Shown: positions 35,900 to 48,006 of the stretch, piece after piece | Numbering within the stretch: position 1 is the first letter of the stretch | Layout of the letters: every line of letters begins with the position of its first letter | NCBI RefSeq assembly: GCF_963678635.1 | Contig: NC_087064.1 | Location: 57,048,338-57,112,337, forward strand | From: Symsagittifera roscoffensis | Lineage: Eukaryota > Xenacoelomorpha > Acoela > Convolutidae | Direction of reading: 5' to 3' | DNA length: 64,000 nt | Notes under the pieces: model-generated | Database searches by the model: none | What the model was told of the DNA's origin: nothing | The model's input: only the letters and a program-made list of their open reading frames with translations | Made by a program: the position numbers and the translations under genes

Positions 35900-36700
35900 T
35901 AGTGAAGCCCGCATATAAATATATAATAGATTAGGATAATGAAAGACATTCGTCAAATAGGATTTCCTCAGATCCAGCATTAAATCAGGAAGTTTTTTCC
36001 GGATCTATCTTTTGAAAGAGCCTGTGGCGTTGCCATTTTATTGAATAAACGGGCAATAAAAGATCGAGCTTTAATAATGCTGTTTCGTTTACATTCTTTG
36101 AAATAAGTCTTGAAAATATACCCATTTATTGAACATTAATGCAGTATATTGGATGTAACATTGCAGCAAAGCCTGAATAACACATGACAATTTAAATGAG
36201 GAAATGATATGTAAACCAATGAAAAAAGAGACAGCAGGTTGAAATACGATAACTGTAACACTGCACATGTTGGTAAGCAATGTTGCGTACCGATCTCTCT
36301 CTTGCAACATCTACTTAGTTTTATTGCCTCTTATTCTAGTTTTGGGTAAGTTTGCGTAAGTTGAACTCAAATTTAATCAGCTGAATTATTAGAAAACTAG
36401 AACTAGTGTATCAAACACTTTTTTGGCAACCGAAACCATTACTGGAAAAACAATATGCTTATTTCCTTAAACTGATTCAGCTTTTCGGTAGTTGGACAAT
36501 ACTTCATTTTCAATTTAGTGTGGGGGGTTCAGCATCTCATGCGACAAAACCTATCATCATGCTTCAAAAAAATTCTGGGGTGAAATAAGACATTTAAATT
36601 TATAAGTGGCTCAAATAGTTGAATATTTGTTAAGTCAGCTTTTCCCAGTTAGCTTTTTAGAAACTATTGCATCGCAAGTGATCATCAACTTTTCAACTAA
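35900..36700. other. Intergenic stretch upstream of the small ORF at 36709
   Basis: AT-rich, no gene. A pyrimidine-rich acceptor-like GTTAGCTTTTTAG ends about 50 bases before the ATG at 36709. Confidence 0.4.
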
Positions 36701-36708
36701 ACTTCAAA

Positions 36709-36939
36709 ATGGGAGGCGAAGTGGACAGCGACGTGCAAGAATGGGCCATCTCCAAGGATTGCACTGAAACTGTGGCTCTAAAGGCGGCCTCGGTGCTCAA
36801 CAAGTACCAGTTGAGAGAACTAAAGGAATGGATGAAGTCCGATTTGGCCACTTTTGTCAACTTCTGCAAAGATGACATGCGAATGAAAGGGATCGAAGTT
36901 CTCGACTTCAGCTGCGCATTGAGAGATACTGAATGGTAG
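36709..36939 (+). CDS. Small ORF of 76 residues, coding-like, unrecognised
   Basis: ATG in a good context (AACTTCAAAATGGG) opens a 76-codon frame ending TAG. Its GC content is near 50 percent against about a third in the flanks, and third positions often carry G or C, as in the four certain genes. The protein is mixed charged/hydrophobic and helix-prone (Y-Q-L-R-E-L-K-E-W-M-K-S-D-L), with three cysteines and no signal peptide or membrane segment. I do not recognise the family. It may be a complete small gene or a first exon, since the last codons contain a GTAGAA that could be a weak donor. Confidence 0.5.
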   Translation: MGGEVDSDVQEWAISKDCTETVALKAASVLNKYQLRELKEWMKSDLATFVNFCKDDMRMKGIEVLDFSCALRDTEW

Positions 36940-37714
36940 AAACGATAACTTTTGCAAAACAAATTTATTTAAGTTTCTACGAAAATGGTAAATTGGTGAA
37001 GGTGATTGAAATTAATTTGAACTGAATGTGAGAAACATAGCTGACAGACCGTATAACATAGCTATAAGACATATAAAAGTTTCAGCGCTTCGGTAAACTT
37101 GAAACAACTAAATCTGAAGAAACTTTACAAAAAAACACATTTCAAATATTACATAGCTTTAAACCTTGAATTTCCATCTCATAACTGCACCGTCTATCAA
37201 ATTTTCGAGTTCTTATTTAAAATGTTAAACTGAAGGTTAGAAAAATTGTGCAATTTTTTTTTCTACACTTAATTATCATACTGGTAATATCAAAGGCAGA
37301 ATTTCTTCATTGAGTTTCTTGTCATTTGATAATCCGGTATAAAAATTGCACTCAAAATCTGCTGCACACAACATGGTTGTAAAAACCAATTAAATTGAAT
37401 GAAGAATCAAAAACAATTTTTTTGAAAGCGTTTCAAGTCATTAGCAATAAAAACCGTGAGCTAATTAACGTTAACATTCATGTTTGAATTCAAAAATTTG
37501 ACCTTGAATCAGAGACTGGTAGCATCTAGCAAAAGTTTCAATTTTTAGTTTAAAGCAGGGAAAAGCTGATAAAATTTAAGGCTCCCGAATCTGAAAGAAA
37601 AGTTTCAATCCAACTGATATTCTGAAAACCAAACACTACTTTCTCTGATACTCAATGATAGCACCACGCCAGTTGCTATATCAGTCTTAACATCTCATTT
37701 GAAAACAAACAAAT
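36940..37714. other. Intergenic stretch, no gene seen
   Basis: AT-rich, no ORF or repeat match supported. It lies downstream of the small ORF and may contain its 3' UTR. Confidence 0.4.
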
Positions 37715-38879
37715 CTTATGACGAGCAAAAAACTTTTTCCAAGTTTCTCAAATTGTTAAAATCTAGCACATGACTCGCACCTACGGTGCTTCATTGAGCG
37801 CGAAAAATAGCTTCCTAAAACATGTACTAAAACAGCGCTATTTTAGTTACCCTAATTTCATGCAACCGTGAAGATAAACAGTGCTAATCTGTCAGGAGGT
37901 TTCTTTTTCACGAAAAACGCCATATCTCGAAAACCAAAATGATTTGTGCAGAAAAAATTAAAGGGCAGATTTGCTACCCTATATTGTACCCTAACAGCAT
38001 CTCACCATAGGGTAAAAATTTTCAAGTTAAATTACTTGTTTTTAAATCTAAGTTTTTTTTGAAAAAGTAATAAAAAATTATGAGAAACGCCATATCTCGG
38101 AAACCAGAAAGATTTGAGCAGTGAAAGTTAGAGACCCTGACAGTACCCCCTGATTTGTAGCCTGATAGTAGAAGACAGAGACCCTCCCAGTAACCCCTGA
38201 TTCGTACCCTGAGAGTACCCACCTGAATGTACCCTGACATAATCCCACCATTAGGGTTGAGAATTTCAAGATCGGTTAGTTTTTTAATTCAAGTGTTTTG
38301 AAATATAAATGGAAAAATCGTAGAAAAAAGCCACATTTCGCAAACCAAAAGATATTGAGCAGTCAGATTTCGAGAGAATAATTGCAATCCTTGAGTATAC
38401 AGCGACAGCACCAACATACGGTTGAGAATTTCAAGTTCCATTAATTTTGTTTTTTTATCTAAGTTTGTTTAAACAAATAAAAAGAAATCATAAAAACGCC
38501 ATACCACAAGAATCAAAAAGATTTGTGCATTCATACTTGGACACCAGACTTGCAACTCCTGGGTTTAACCTGACAGCACCCCACTATAAGGTTGAGAATT
38601 TCAAGTTCGGTTACCTTATTTTATATGAAAAAAAAATTGAAAAGAACGCCAAATCACAAAAACCATAAGGATTTATTCAATCATTTTTAAAGGGCAGATT
38701 TGCAACGCCGATAGATAACTGACAGGACCCCTCGTTAGGGTTGAGAATTTGAAGTTCACTGAGTTTTTCTATATCAAATTTTTGTGAAAAAAAAAAAAGA
38801 AAAAAACATAAAAACGCCATATCTCGAAAACCAAAAGGCTTTGAGCAATCAGACTTGGACTCCAGATATGCAACCCCTG

Positions 38880-39480
38880 AGTGTACCCCGGTAGCACCCC
38901 ACTATAAGGTTGAGAAAATATTGTCCAGTTAGATCAATTATTGAACAAAACTTAATAGTTTTACGTTGCGAATATAGAAAAAATGTAGAGTTAAAGCATC
39001 GCCCTCCAACTGATTTTACAACGTCGACTTGAGCATCCATTTCAATGTTTTAGCCATTTAACAGACTGACTAAGCTATTTCTCAAACACTTGTCAAGTGA
39101 AATTTTTAAACATTCTTGAGAATTCTTTCGGATATGCAGACGACTTTAAGGTCATTGCTGCAAGATAAAGGTAATTTGATAATGCCATCCGGTAGCACCC
39201 CACTATAAAGTTGAGATAATATTTATTTAGATCAATTGTGAAACGAAAATTTGATAGTTTTACATTGCGAATATAGAAAAAATAAAGAGTTAAGGCATTC
39301 GCCCTCTAACTGATTTTACAACGTCGACATGAGCATCCATTTCAATGTTTTAGCCATTTAACAGACTGACTTAGCTATTTCTCAAACACGTGTCAAGTGA
39401 AACTTTTAAACATTCTTGAGAACTCTTTCGGATAGGCTGACGACTTCAAGGTTATTGCTGTAAGCAAAAGGGAACTTGAT
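38880..39480 (+). repeat. Tandem duplication of a ~300 bp segment inside copy B
   Basis: ACAGACTGAC(T)(A/T)AGCTATTTCTCAAACAC occurs at 39061 and 39361, exactly 300 bases apart, and similarity covers the whole unit from CGGTAGCACCCCACTATAA (38889 and 39190) to TATGCAGACGACTTTAAGGT / TAGGCTGACGACTTCAAGGT. Each copy ends with the RT motif C stretch A-D-D-F-K-V-I-A. Confidence 0.75.
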
Positions 39481-40021
39481 AACGCTACTGCGTCAATTGA
39501 TAATTTGGTGTAATAATAACTTAATGCGTCTCAATGTTGGAAAGTGCTTTCTGGTCAGTTTCAAAAATGAGTTAAAAGGCCAAATCGATGGAAACATTCT
39601 TAAAAGTGAAACTGAAGAAAATTATTTAGGAATATTTGTTACCCCAATTCTTTCATGGAATGTTAATGCATCTAAGCGGTGTCATAAGTCATTATCGGCC
39701 TTCAACTCATTGAAACGTAATCTGTCAAAACATTGTCCCTTAACGTCAAAGCTCAATGCCTACTCAGGATATGTTGTACCGATGGTAGTTTATGGCACAT
39801 CAGTAACACACTACTCCAAATCTAACCTTACGTTGATAGAAAAAGTCCAGCGAACAGCGACGAAATGGACGCTTAACTCATATACACCTTATAACGAAAG
39901 ACTGCAGAAACTTAGACTTCTCCTCCTGTCATCGAAATGCACGACCTACTTTTCATATCCATTATCCGGAATAATTATGAAATTGACATCAACCAATACG
40001 CTACATCCATCCAAAGTTTAA
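39476..40021 (+). pseudogene. LINE reverse transcriptase C-terminal fragment
   Basis: A 181-residue plus-strand frame begins just after an A-D-D-F-K-V-I-A motif (39440s, separated by stops) and reads W-C-N-N-N-L-M-R-L-N-V-G-K-C, then E-E-N-Y-L-G-I-F-V-T and L-I-E-K-V-Q-R-T-A-T-K-W. These are the thumb and post-RT landmarks of APE-type LINEs (W-x-x-x-N-x-L-x-L-N-x-x-K-C; Y-L-G-x; I-E-x-V-Q-R-x-A-T/R). Catalysis would need the missing upstream motifs. It is 5' truncated or was captured by the composite element. Confidence 0.8.
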
Positions 40022-40489
40022 CCAGACAAAATGATAGTAATGAACTTTAAGTTCCAGAAACTCGCTTACAGAAGACCAATGCTGACTTCTTCGTTATATG
40101 CCCAGCACTCTCCAACATCATTATTCGAAATACGCCATAACAATTATCGGAGATAAGAAAAATTGGCATAGCAGAGATTTATTGGAAATTCTTCGCAAAA
40201 TATTCAGAAACGAACAGCTGGACATGGCAAATAATGTTTCAATGCCGAAACTGTAACCCAAATGGAAAACTCAGAACTCATTAAACTATACTTTGGGATA
40301 AACCCTTAATACTATTTTACTACTACTAATATACGATATAAATTAAACGTATAAATTTCGTTGAATTGCAACAAATAATACGCTCAAAAAGCTTGAATAT
40401 GTCAACATAGTGACTTCTTAAAAACGTCAACATAGGGACTTCTTAAACGTCTCAAGTGAAACGTCAAGTAAATTTTGTATAGATTGACA

Positions 40490-41215
40490 ATAAAGGTTGT
40501 GCCTCCTAAACCAATAAGAGTTGGACCTCAGCATTTTAATTTGAGAAAAGCTATCGTACAACAGATGCGTCTAACATCCACCAGAATTCTCAGATTCTCA
40601 ATTTAAACATACATTGCGGAAAAACGAACAAAATTTTAAAATTTGTACATAAATTGAAGCATCACGAAAAGCGAAATATCAAAAGTATGGCAACCATTAC
40701 CTGGAAGGAAATGCATTATGAAAGGGTGACGTACTTCAATTTTCATAATAATTATTTGAAAACGTTGACTGTGCTAAATAAAACACTTGAAGCGCTAAAA
40801 TGCATTTCAGCGCACTAAAAAAACTTCATCTGCTGAAAACAAGCTGGTCGGTGTCAAAGGAACACACTGAGCTTTTTTGCATAAAATAATGAAAACCACG
40901 TATATCATATATAATTTTGAACTAAAAAAACTTTGATCAAAAATTTACGCCCATTCTGCCTTCCAAGCTACAAAATAAGAGATCAGCTAAGCAATTTAAT
41001 ATAAGTTGAAACTATAAAACAAAAATAAAGCAAATTATTCAAAATCAGAATCAATTAAATTAGAAATTACAGAAAAAATTTCAGAAAAACAAAATTGTTT
41101 AAATCAAAAGAAAGAAATATGATACTACGATATGCATTAAAAGCACCAACCCATAAAACTGAGATATTTGATTTCATACTTGATGAATTTTTTAAAAAAT
41201 CGTAAGTTGTTTTTT
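40490..41215. other. Intergenic stretch, no gene seen
   Basis: AT-rich with long A runs. No ORF or repeat match supported. Confidence 0.4.
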
Positions 41216-41530
41216 GACATTTTTTGGTTGAAACTAAAAATATGAGCAACCGTTACTAGATGCCAGATTTACAGCTCCTCTTGGGATTACCCTGACAGCA
41301 CCTCAACTTTGAGCTGAAAATTTCAAATTTCGTTGAATATTTTGAAAACTTTGAAAAAAAAATCCTAATTCAAATGCATGATAGTCTGAAAGGGTTGCTA
41401 ATTCAAATGCATGATAGCCTGGATTTTTTTTTGAAACTTCGCGTTTCGAAAAAAAAACAATGAAAAATGAGTTCAGGCATTCGCGCTCCAACAGATGTTT
41501 CATTAAAACCGTAGATAACCTTGGAAAACA
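41215..41530 (+). repeat. Single monomer and right-edge fragment of the composite satellite family
   Basis: GAGCAACCGTTACTAGATGCCAGATTTACAGCTCCT...ACCCTGACAGCACC matches the second half of the family monomer, and TTCAGGCATTCGCGCTCCAACAGATG (near 41470) matches its right edge. Between them a ~35 bp unit CTAATTCAAATGCATGATAG is repeated at about 41366 and 41397. Confidence 0.55.
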
Positions 41531-41689
41531 GCATTCAATTTTTCGTTTCAACAAAAAATCATAATTTAACACTCGCATAGATTATTTAAAATGTTGGCTG
41601 CAATAAACAATTTAAACAATGCGATTCTTGGAGTTTTAACTTTTTAAATGTATTAAGAGAAAAGCCAGTTAAATTATGTATACTAGCGA

Positions 41690-44600
41690 GCCTGCCTCTA
41701 ATAATCAATCGGCTCGCAATAAATTAGTTGTTGTTCTAATCAATCTATCCAAGTAATAAAACTTTGAGCAATTTTAAATTGAGCCATTTGGTGAATCAGT
41801 TTGGAAAACTATTTTCATAGAATAAATCGATTCCCGAAAAATTGAATTTTTTCTAAGCAAGCTATTTTAGCTATGAAACTTTGAAATATTTCAAAATGTT
41901 TCATGAAGCAAATCAAATGGCGAAACTGCAGGTTTTTCTATGGAAGCTATTCAAGCGATGAAACAATGATTTAGTTCGAGATGTTTCACAGAGCAAATCA
42001 ATTCCCGAAAAAGTTTTTCCATGCAAGCTATTAAAGCAAGGAATATTTGAAAAAAATCATGTTGTTTCATAGAGGGAATCAGTTGGGGAAAAGTTAAAAC
42101 ATATATACGCAAGACTTTTAAGCTAACAAGCTCTGAAACTTTTCAAGTAATTTCATAGACTGAATCAGTAGGCTAAAAATTTAGGTTTTTCTAAGCAAGC
42201 TTTTTCAGCCAGAAGTTATAAAACAATTCAAGTTCATTTATAAACCGAATCAGTTCGCAAAAAACGTTAAGTTTTTCGAAGCAAGCTATTCAAGTTATGA
42301 AACTTTGATTCATTTCTATTTATTTCATTGACCAAATTGGTTCACGAACAATTATAAAACTTTCTCAGCAAGCTTTCAAAGCTATGGAACTTAGAATTAT
42401 TTCAAGTTAATTCATAGACTCAATCGGTTCGCGAAAACTTGAAGTTTTTCTAATCAAATTTTTAAAGCTATGAAATTTCGAACTATTTCAACTGATTTCA
42501 TAAATCGAGTCAGTTCGCGAAAAGCCTTGAAAATTTCAAGCTATTTCGTTGACCAAATTGGTTCACGAAAAGTTATAAGTTTTTCTTAGCAAGCTTCTGA
42601 AGCTATAAAACTTTGATTTAGTTAATTCATAGACTGAATCGGTTCGCGAAAAACTAGTTTATCTAGGCCCGCTATTTAAGTTATTTCAAAAGGTCAAATC
42701 AATTTGCGAAAAAAGCTAGCTTAAAAAATGTGTGCAATGGTATTATACTTTTACTTTAAAAAAAATTAAGCTTTTCGCAAAACTGTTCGGTCTATGAGAT
42801 AACTTGAAATATTTTAACATTTTTCTGAGCACATTATTTATGCGATGAAACTTTAAAAAATGTCAAAATGTTTCATAGCGAAAATCGACTGGCGAGAATT
42901 TCCAGTTTTTCTAAGCAAGCTACTGAGGCAATTAAACTAAAAATTATCTCAAGTTTTCACAGAGCACGTCGATTGGCGAAAAGTTTCTGTTTTTCTAAGC
43001 AAGCTATGCAAGCGATGAAACATTGAAATATTTCAAAATGTTTCATTAAGCAAATCGGATGGCGAAACTTTGTTTTTCTAAACAATCTACGCAAGCGATG
43101 AAACCTTGAAATATTTCAAAACATTTCATAGCGCAAATCAGTTTGAAAACAGCTAGTTGTTTTCGAGCAAGGAATTCAAGTTATGAAACTTTAATTCATT
43201 TCTATTTAATTCATTGACCAAATTGGTTCACGGACAATTATAAAACTTTCTCAGCTAGCTTCCAAAGCTATGGAACTTAGAATTATTTCAAGTTAATTCA
43301 TAGACTCAATCGGTTCGCGAAAACTTGAAGTTTTTCTAATCAAATTTTTAAAGCTATGAAATTTCGAATTATTTCAACTGATTTCATAAATCGAGTCAGT
43401 TCGCGAAAAGCCTTGAAAATTTCAAGCTATTTCGTTGACCAAATTGGTTCACGAAAAGTTATAAGTTTTTCTTAGCAAGCTTCTGAAGCTATAAAACTTT
43501 GATTTAGTTAATTCATAGACTGAATCGGTTCGCGAAAAACTAGTTTATCTAGGCCCGCTATTAAAGTTATTTCAAAAGGTCAAATCAATTTGCGAAAAAA
43601 GCTAGCTTAAAAAATGTGTGCAATGGTATTATACTTTTACTTTAAAAAAAATTAAGCTTTTCGCAAAACTGTTCGGTCTATGAGATAACTTGAAATATTT
43701 CAACATTTTTCTGAGCACATTATTCATGCGATGAAACTTTAAAAAATGTCAAAATGTTTCATAGAGAAAATCGACTGGCGAGAATTTCCAGTTTTTCTAA
43801 GCAAGCTACTGAGGCAATTAAACTAAAAATTATCTCAAGTTTTCACAGATCACGTCGATTGGCGAAAAGTTTCTGTTTTTCTAAGCAAGCTATGCAAGCG
43901 ATGAAACATTGAAATATTTCAAAATGTTTCATTAAGCAAATCGGATGGCGAAACTTTGATTTTCTAAACAAGCTACGCAAGCGATGAAACCTTGAAATAT
44001 TTCAAAACATTTCATAGCGCAAATCAGTTTGAAAACAGCTAGTTTTTTTTCGAGCAAGGAGGTTGCTGTTTTTATTTGGTTCGTTTCAGAATTAAATCAA
44101 TATGTAAAGGCAAAATTTCGGAAAAATTGACAGGCAACAATATCCAGCCTTGAAAATGAATTGAGTTCATCTTGTCTAAAGAATTGAACTCCTGTCTAAA
44201 AAATTTGTAGAATATTTATTCCAGACTTAAGAAAATTTGAAAGTTCTAGAACATTCTTGGCCTTATCTTAAGCTTTAAGCCTCAATAATTTTTAAGCGTT
44301 GCATTCTAATGCTAAAACATTGCGTTCAGTTGAACATTGCGTCCATAGCGCATTCGGAGTTTCATTTAATATATAAGATATATATAAGATATAGATAGAT
44401 AACCTTCAACTAAGTACTAGCAGCAAGAACTCTTCCAGCAGCAATAAACGTATTCAGTGAATGCTTATGTACTTGCAAGCTTGCCTCCATTAATCAATCG
44501 GCTCGCAAAAAATTAACTATTCTTACCAATTCTACATCCAGAATTGGTTCGCAAAAGTTTGAGGTTGTCAATTCAAGCTATTTATGCATGCCATAGAACT

Positions 44601-45900
44601 TTGGAATATTTCAAAGTGATTTAGCTTGAACCTGTTCGGAAAGTTTTTCTAAGCAAGCCATTCAAGCAAAAATATTTTGAATTTTACCGTGAATCGGTCG
44701 CAAAACAATTGTTTTTCCAGCAAGTCATTCAAATCATAAACTTTTGAAATTATTCATATCATTTCAAAAATTGAATTGATTTGCAAAAAATAAGTTTTCT
44801 ATTGAGTGCGGGCCATTCAAGGGAAATAATTTCGATACTTTAAAAGTTAGAATACACTGAATCGATTAGCAAAAAGCAAGATTTCTGAGCAAGCCAATCA
44901 AGCACTGAAACTTATGAAACAACTCAAGTTCTTTGATATTCATTCGATGCGCATCAAAATAAAGTTTTTTCCAGCAATCGATGAAACTTTAAAACTACTG
45001 AAGTTGTTTCCAAGCCAGCCATTCAAACCAGGCAATTTTTGAAATTTTCTTGTTCTTTCATACTTTCAATCGATTCTCAAAAAGTTAGTGTTCCTCAACA
45101 AACCATTCAAGCGATGATACTTGAATTTTTTGAAGTTGTTTCTAATATTAAGTCGATTCGCAAGTAGTTTTATTTTCTAAGCAGGCCAATATAATCTTAA
45201 AATGATTCAAGTTATATTGTAGTGGAAAAAATTGCTAAAATTTGATATCTTCTAAGCAAGCTATTCAAGCAAAGATTTTCGGAACTTTTAAAGATATTTA
45301 TGGAATACTCAGTTCGCAGAAAATTCAAGTTTTGGCTAGGCTAACTATTGAAGCGATGAAAAATTGAAACATTTTAACTAACTTCAAAGAAAAAATCAAC
45401 TTACTTCTAACACTAACCCTAAAAAATGATTTGAAGAAAAATTCATGATTTCTATGCAAACTACTCAAGCGGCCAAAGTTTGAAAAATGGCAAACTATTT
45501 TATAGAGCGAATCAAATCGCAAAAAGTTCAAGCTTTTATAGGCAAGCCATTCCAGAAAAAGGAACTTTTTAAAAATTTTAAGAGCAAATCATATCGAAAA
45601 AACTCTAGTTTGTTTTAAGCAAAGTATTTTAAGCAAGCTATTGAGCAAAAAAAAAGCTAAGGAATATTTAAAGTTTTTTTCACAGCTTGAAGCGATTCAC
45701 TACAATTTTTTTGAGCCGGCTACCGGGCAATAAAACGTTACGTTGTTTTTATAGCTTGAATCGTTTTGTTAACTAAAACTAAATTCTTTTACGCAAGCTA
45801 TGGATCAACAGCTTATCATCATTTGAACTAATTTCTTTTGTTTTATTAACTTAAATTAAGTTTGCGAAAAAAATAAATCGACTCGTTTTTTTTCCAACGA
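41690..45900. repeat. Satellite of ~80 bp units, 4.2 kb
   Basis: Units follow the series TTTTTCTAAGCAAGCTATTC, AAGCGATGAAACTTTGAAAT, ATTTCAAGTTATTTCATAGA, GCGAATCGGTTCGCGAAAAG with many small changes; about 45-50 units are present. Boundary-like segments with ATTAATCAATCGGCTCGCAA occur at about 41705 and 44495 and may separate two subarrays (41.7-44.05 and 44.5-45.9 kb). The unit includes the short palindrome TTCGCGAA. There is no ORF. Confidence 0.85.
42275..44046. repeat. 886 bp higher-order duplication within the satellite
   Basis: 42275-43160 and 43161-44046 are near-identical tandem copies with a constant offset of 886 bases: CATTTCTATT at 42311 and 43197, ATCTAGGCCC at 42661 and 43547. 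They differ at only scattered positions, far less than single units differ from each other, so the duplication is recent. Confidence 0.88.
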
Positions 45901-46720
45901 AAAAAAAATGTCTAAGCAAAGAGGTTACTAATATTAATTAAGGGATCATCATTTCTACAGAATTCTAGAAAGTTTCAGAAATTGAAAAATTTGAAACTGT
46001 TACAAATTACTGAACGGTTAAAAATGGCGCCCATGGAAAATGAAAAACCAACTTTGTTAAACATGGCACCATGCCATTTTCAAAACGACTTACAACGAAT
46101 TACAAGATTGTTTACAGGAAATCAACTTCGAGTACAGGATTTGATAAAACTACCTAATTGAAAATCTTATAACACAAACAATCAAAAAACATGAACATTG
46201 AAACATTGATTCTAAACTGAGAACAGAATAAACATTGAATTATAAACAAGTTCAAGAAACTTTTGAAACCTTGCAGATGCTAATTCAATTGTAATTTTAA
46301 ACTTAAAAAACGCCAATTTTCTAGTTTGAATCAAATTAAGAAGCTTGAACACAATTTCAGAATTAAATTTATTTTCTCATATATTCTTGCGCTCTTTTGA
46401 TACCGATAATTTTGAAAATAAAAATTGTACAAGTTTATCAAAGAGAGCCAAAAATGACATGGAAAAACGCAAGATAAAAACATTAGTGTTTCGTTTTTTT
46501 TCCAATGGCGCTAATTGTAGGTTAATTTTCATATTTTTGCGTGTACCTTTAAAAAATAATGGTTTTGATGATAATTTAGGCTGAACTTTAATCCTTGGTC
46601 CGTCCATTGTTCCTTCATCCTTGTTCCTGAAAATAGGGAGTAACTTTGTATTTGTGTGTCTTTTAACTTCCTCTTTTTTCTCTCTCCGTGCAAAAAAATA
46701 CTGACTTGCTTTTTGAAAAA
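45900..46720. other. Intergenic stretch, no gene seen
   Basis: AT-rich. Overlapping plus and minus frames near 46345-46853 have no coding character I trust; the minus frame is Lys/Phe-rich low complexity. Confidence 0.4.
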
Positions 46721-47200
46721 AAAACTTCAAGTAGCGAATTTCAAAGAAAAAATAAATGGCCGTAGAGCTGTGTGAACTTTTAGAAAAATTTATGACTGAC
46801 ACTTTTTTGTAAAAAAAATTATCCCAATTTGAGTAAACTGGATCAATATGCAAATTTTTCGTTTCGCTGGGAAATCTGAAAATTGAATTACACTTTCGAA
46901 CTTAAAAGTCGATCACATTTTTTGTTATCTTTACACTTTTGCTGTTCGCTAGTGGAGTTTACCTTCCTTTTAACAAAGGAAATGAACTGAACTTGTAAGA
47001 TATCAAGAGTCAAACCTGAAAAAAAGAGCCAGTCAAAAGTCAAACCCGAAGAGTCAATTCCTGAAAAAAAATCACCAAGGCCTAAATAAGAGTAATCACG
47101 AAGTTCATGACTCTTAATCATTGGAATGGTCGATTGATATATATTGAAGCCCTTTCAGTCGTGATTCGAACCACATTAAAAAGCTTTCAAAAAGGTGTTC
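46720..47200 (+). repeat. Family Q copy followed by a family P end
   Basis: GACTGACACTTTTTTGTAAA, CGCTGGGAAATCTGAAAATT and GGAGTTTACCTTCCTTTTAA follow the order of family Q up to about 47115. At 47130-47200 AAGCCCTTTCAGTCGTGATT is a family P block. Confidence 0.55.
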
Positions 47201-48006
47201 AGCAAAAAAGTGTTTGAATTTTTCAAAAATTTTTCGTCCAATTTCAAGCGAACAAAGCGAGAGAGCAGACTTATGATGGGAGGCTGGTCGCAGTTAGTAG
47301 TAAAATAGATTGATTTTTACACTTGATATGTATTTAAGTAAATAAGGTTGATTTTTCAATAATTGATATGTAGTTTATAAGAAAAACTGTTGTCAAATGT
47401 CCCTTTTTTATATTTTCTGTTCATATCTCAAAACGAGCCAGTTATCTCAAACCGTTAGCTTTTGCTGTTCCTAAATCGTAATCAATCTGAAAAATAAAGA
47501 GTCCACTAGAAGTGTTAATTATGGTGCAAGTTCGCAAAGAGCAAGTTGTATTTAGGGCAAATCAGTAAGGAGGCAAAAAACAGTTATTGAGAATGGTAGT
47601 TTTTTAAAAATCACATCTTTCGAGTTTCAGCAAATCAATTGTCTATTTGACCCGCTAACTGTGAGTTGAAAATCACTTCGATAAAGTTCACTCTGCTAAT
47701 TAAATCGATAAGCTTTTGCTAACTGCCCACCAGTCCGCTACATATGGTATTAGCCGCCTCAAACTCCTGCTTTTTTTATTCTATTCAGAATAAAACAGTA
47801 AGAGAACCAATTTTCAAGTTAATTTGAGTTGCAGCTTTATACAATCACAAAACATTTTCACAGCACAGTAAAACTCAACCTTTCATTATATCGGCGAAGG
47901 ATTCCATCCATGTTTCAGCCTTGCATATTCTTTCTCCTCGAATAAAAGCGCTCACTTCAAGCATCAAAGTTTCGACGATTTGGGAAAAAATAAAAAAACG
48001 CTTAAT
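47201..48006. other. 3' flank of DUS4L, no other gene seen
   Basis: AT-rich. A TTTATT (AATAAA on the minus strand) near 47773 is a candidate polyadenylation signal about 230 bases past the DUS4L stop. Confidence 0.4.

Larger units (their letters stand above)
37715..40490 (+). mobile_element. Composite satellite element, copy B (longest, with RT fragment)
   Basis: Left edge with the 13 bp palindrome GCACCTACGGTGC (37777-37789) and AAACATGTACTAAAACAGC. Then an array of about six monomers phased on GCCATATCTCGAAAACCAAA at about 37920, 38091, 38332, 38500, 38648 and 38819. Then a ~300 bp segment present twice in tandem (about 38880-39180 and 39185-39480), a LINE RT fragment (39480-40020) and a right end CGTCAAGTAAATTTTGTATAGATTG near 40460-40487. 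Copy C ends in the same TATAGATTG. The family therefore has defined ends, an internal satellite and, in this copy, retroelement sequence. Confidence 0.72.

Noticed and set aside
38022-38269. ORFs inside the ~160 bp monomer arrays (also 51757-52885, 57616-58509, 59426-60366)
   Set aside because: The peptides repeat with the monomer and follow no known domain; they are chance frames in satellite DNA.
41690-45900. CRISPR-like array
   Set aside because: Units are contiguous ~80 bp satellite without unique spacers, and the genome is eukaryotic.
46377-46853. 158-residue minus ORF, the longest away from known elements
   Set aside because: Low-complexity Lys/Phe/Ser composition, overlap with an opposite-strand frame and with a dispersed repeat; no domain seen.
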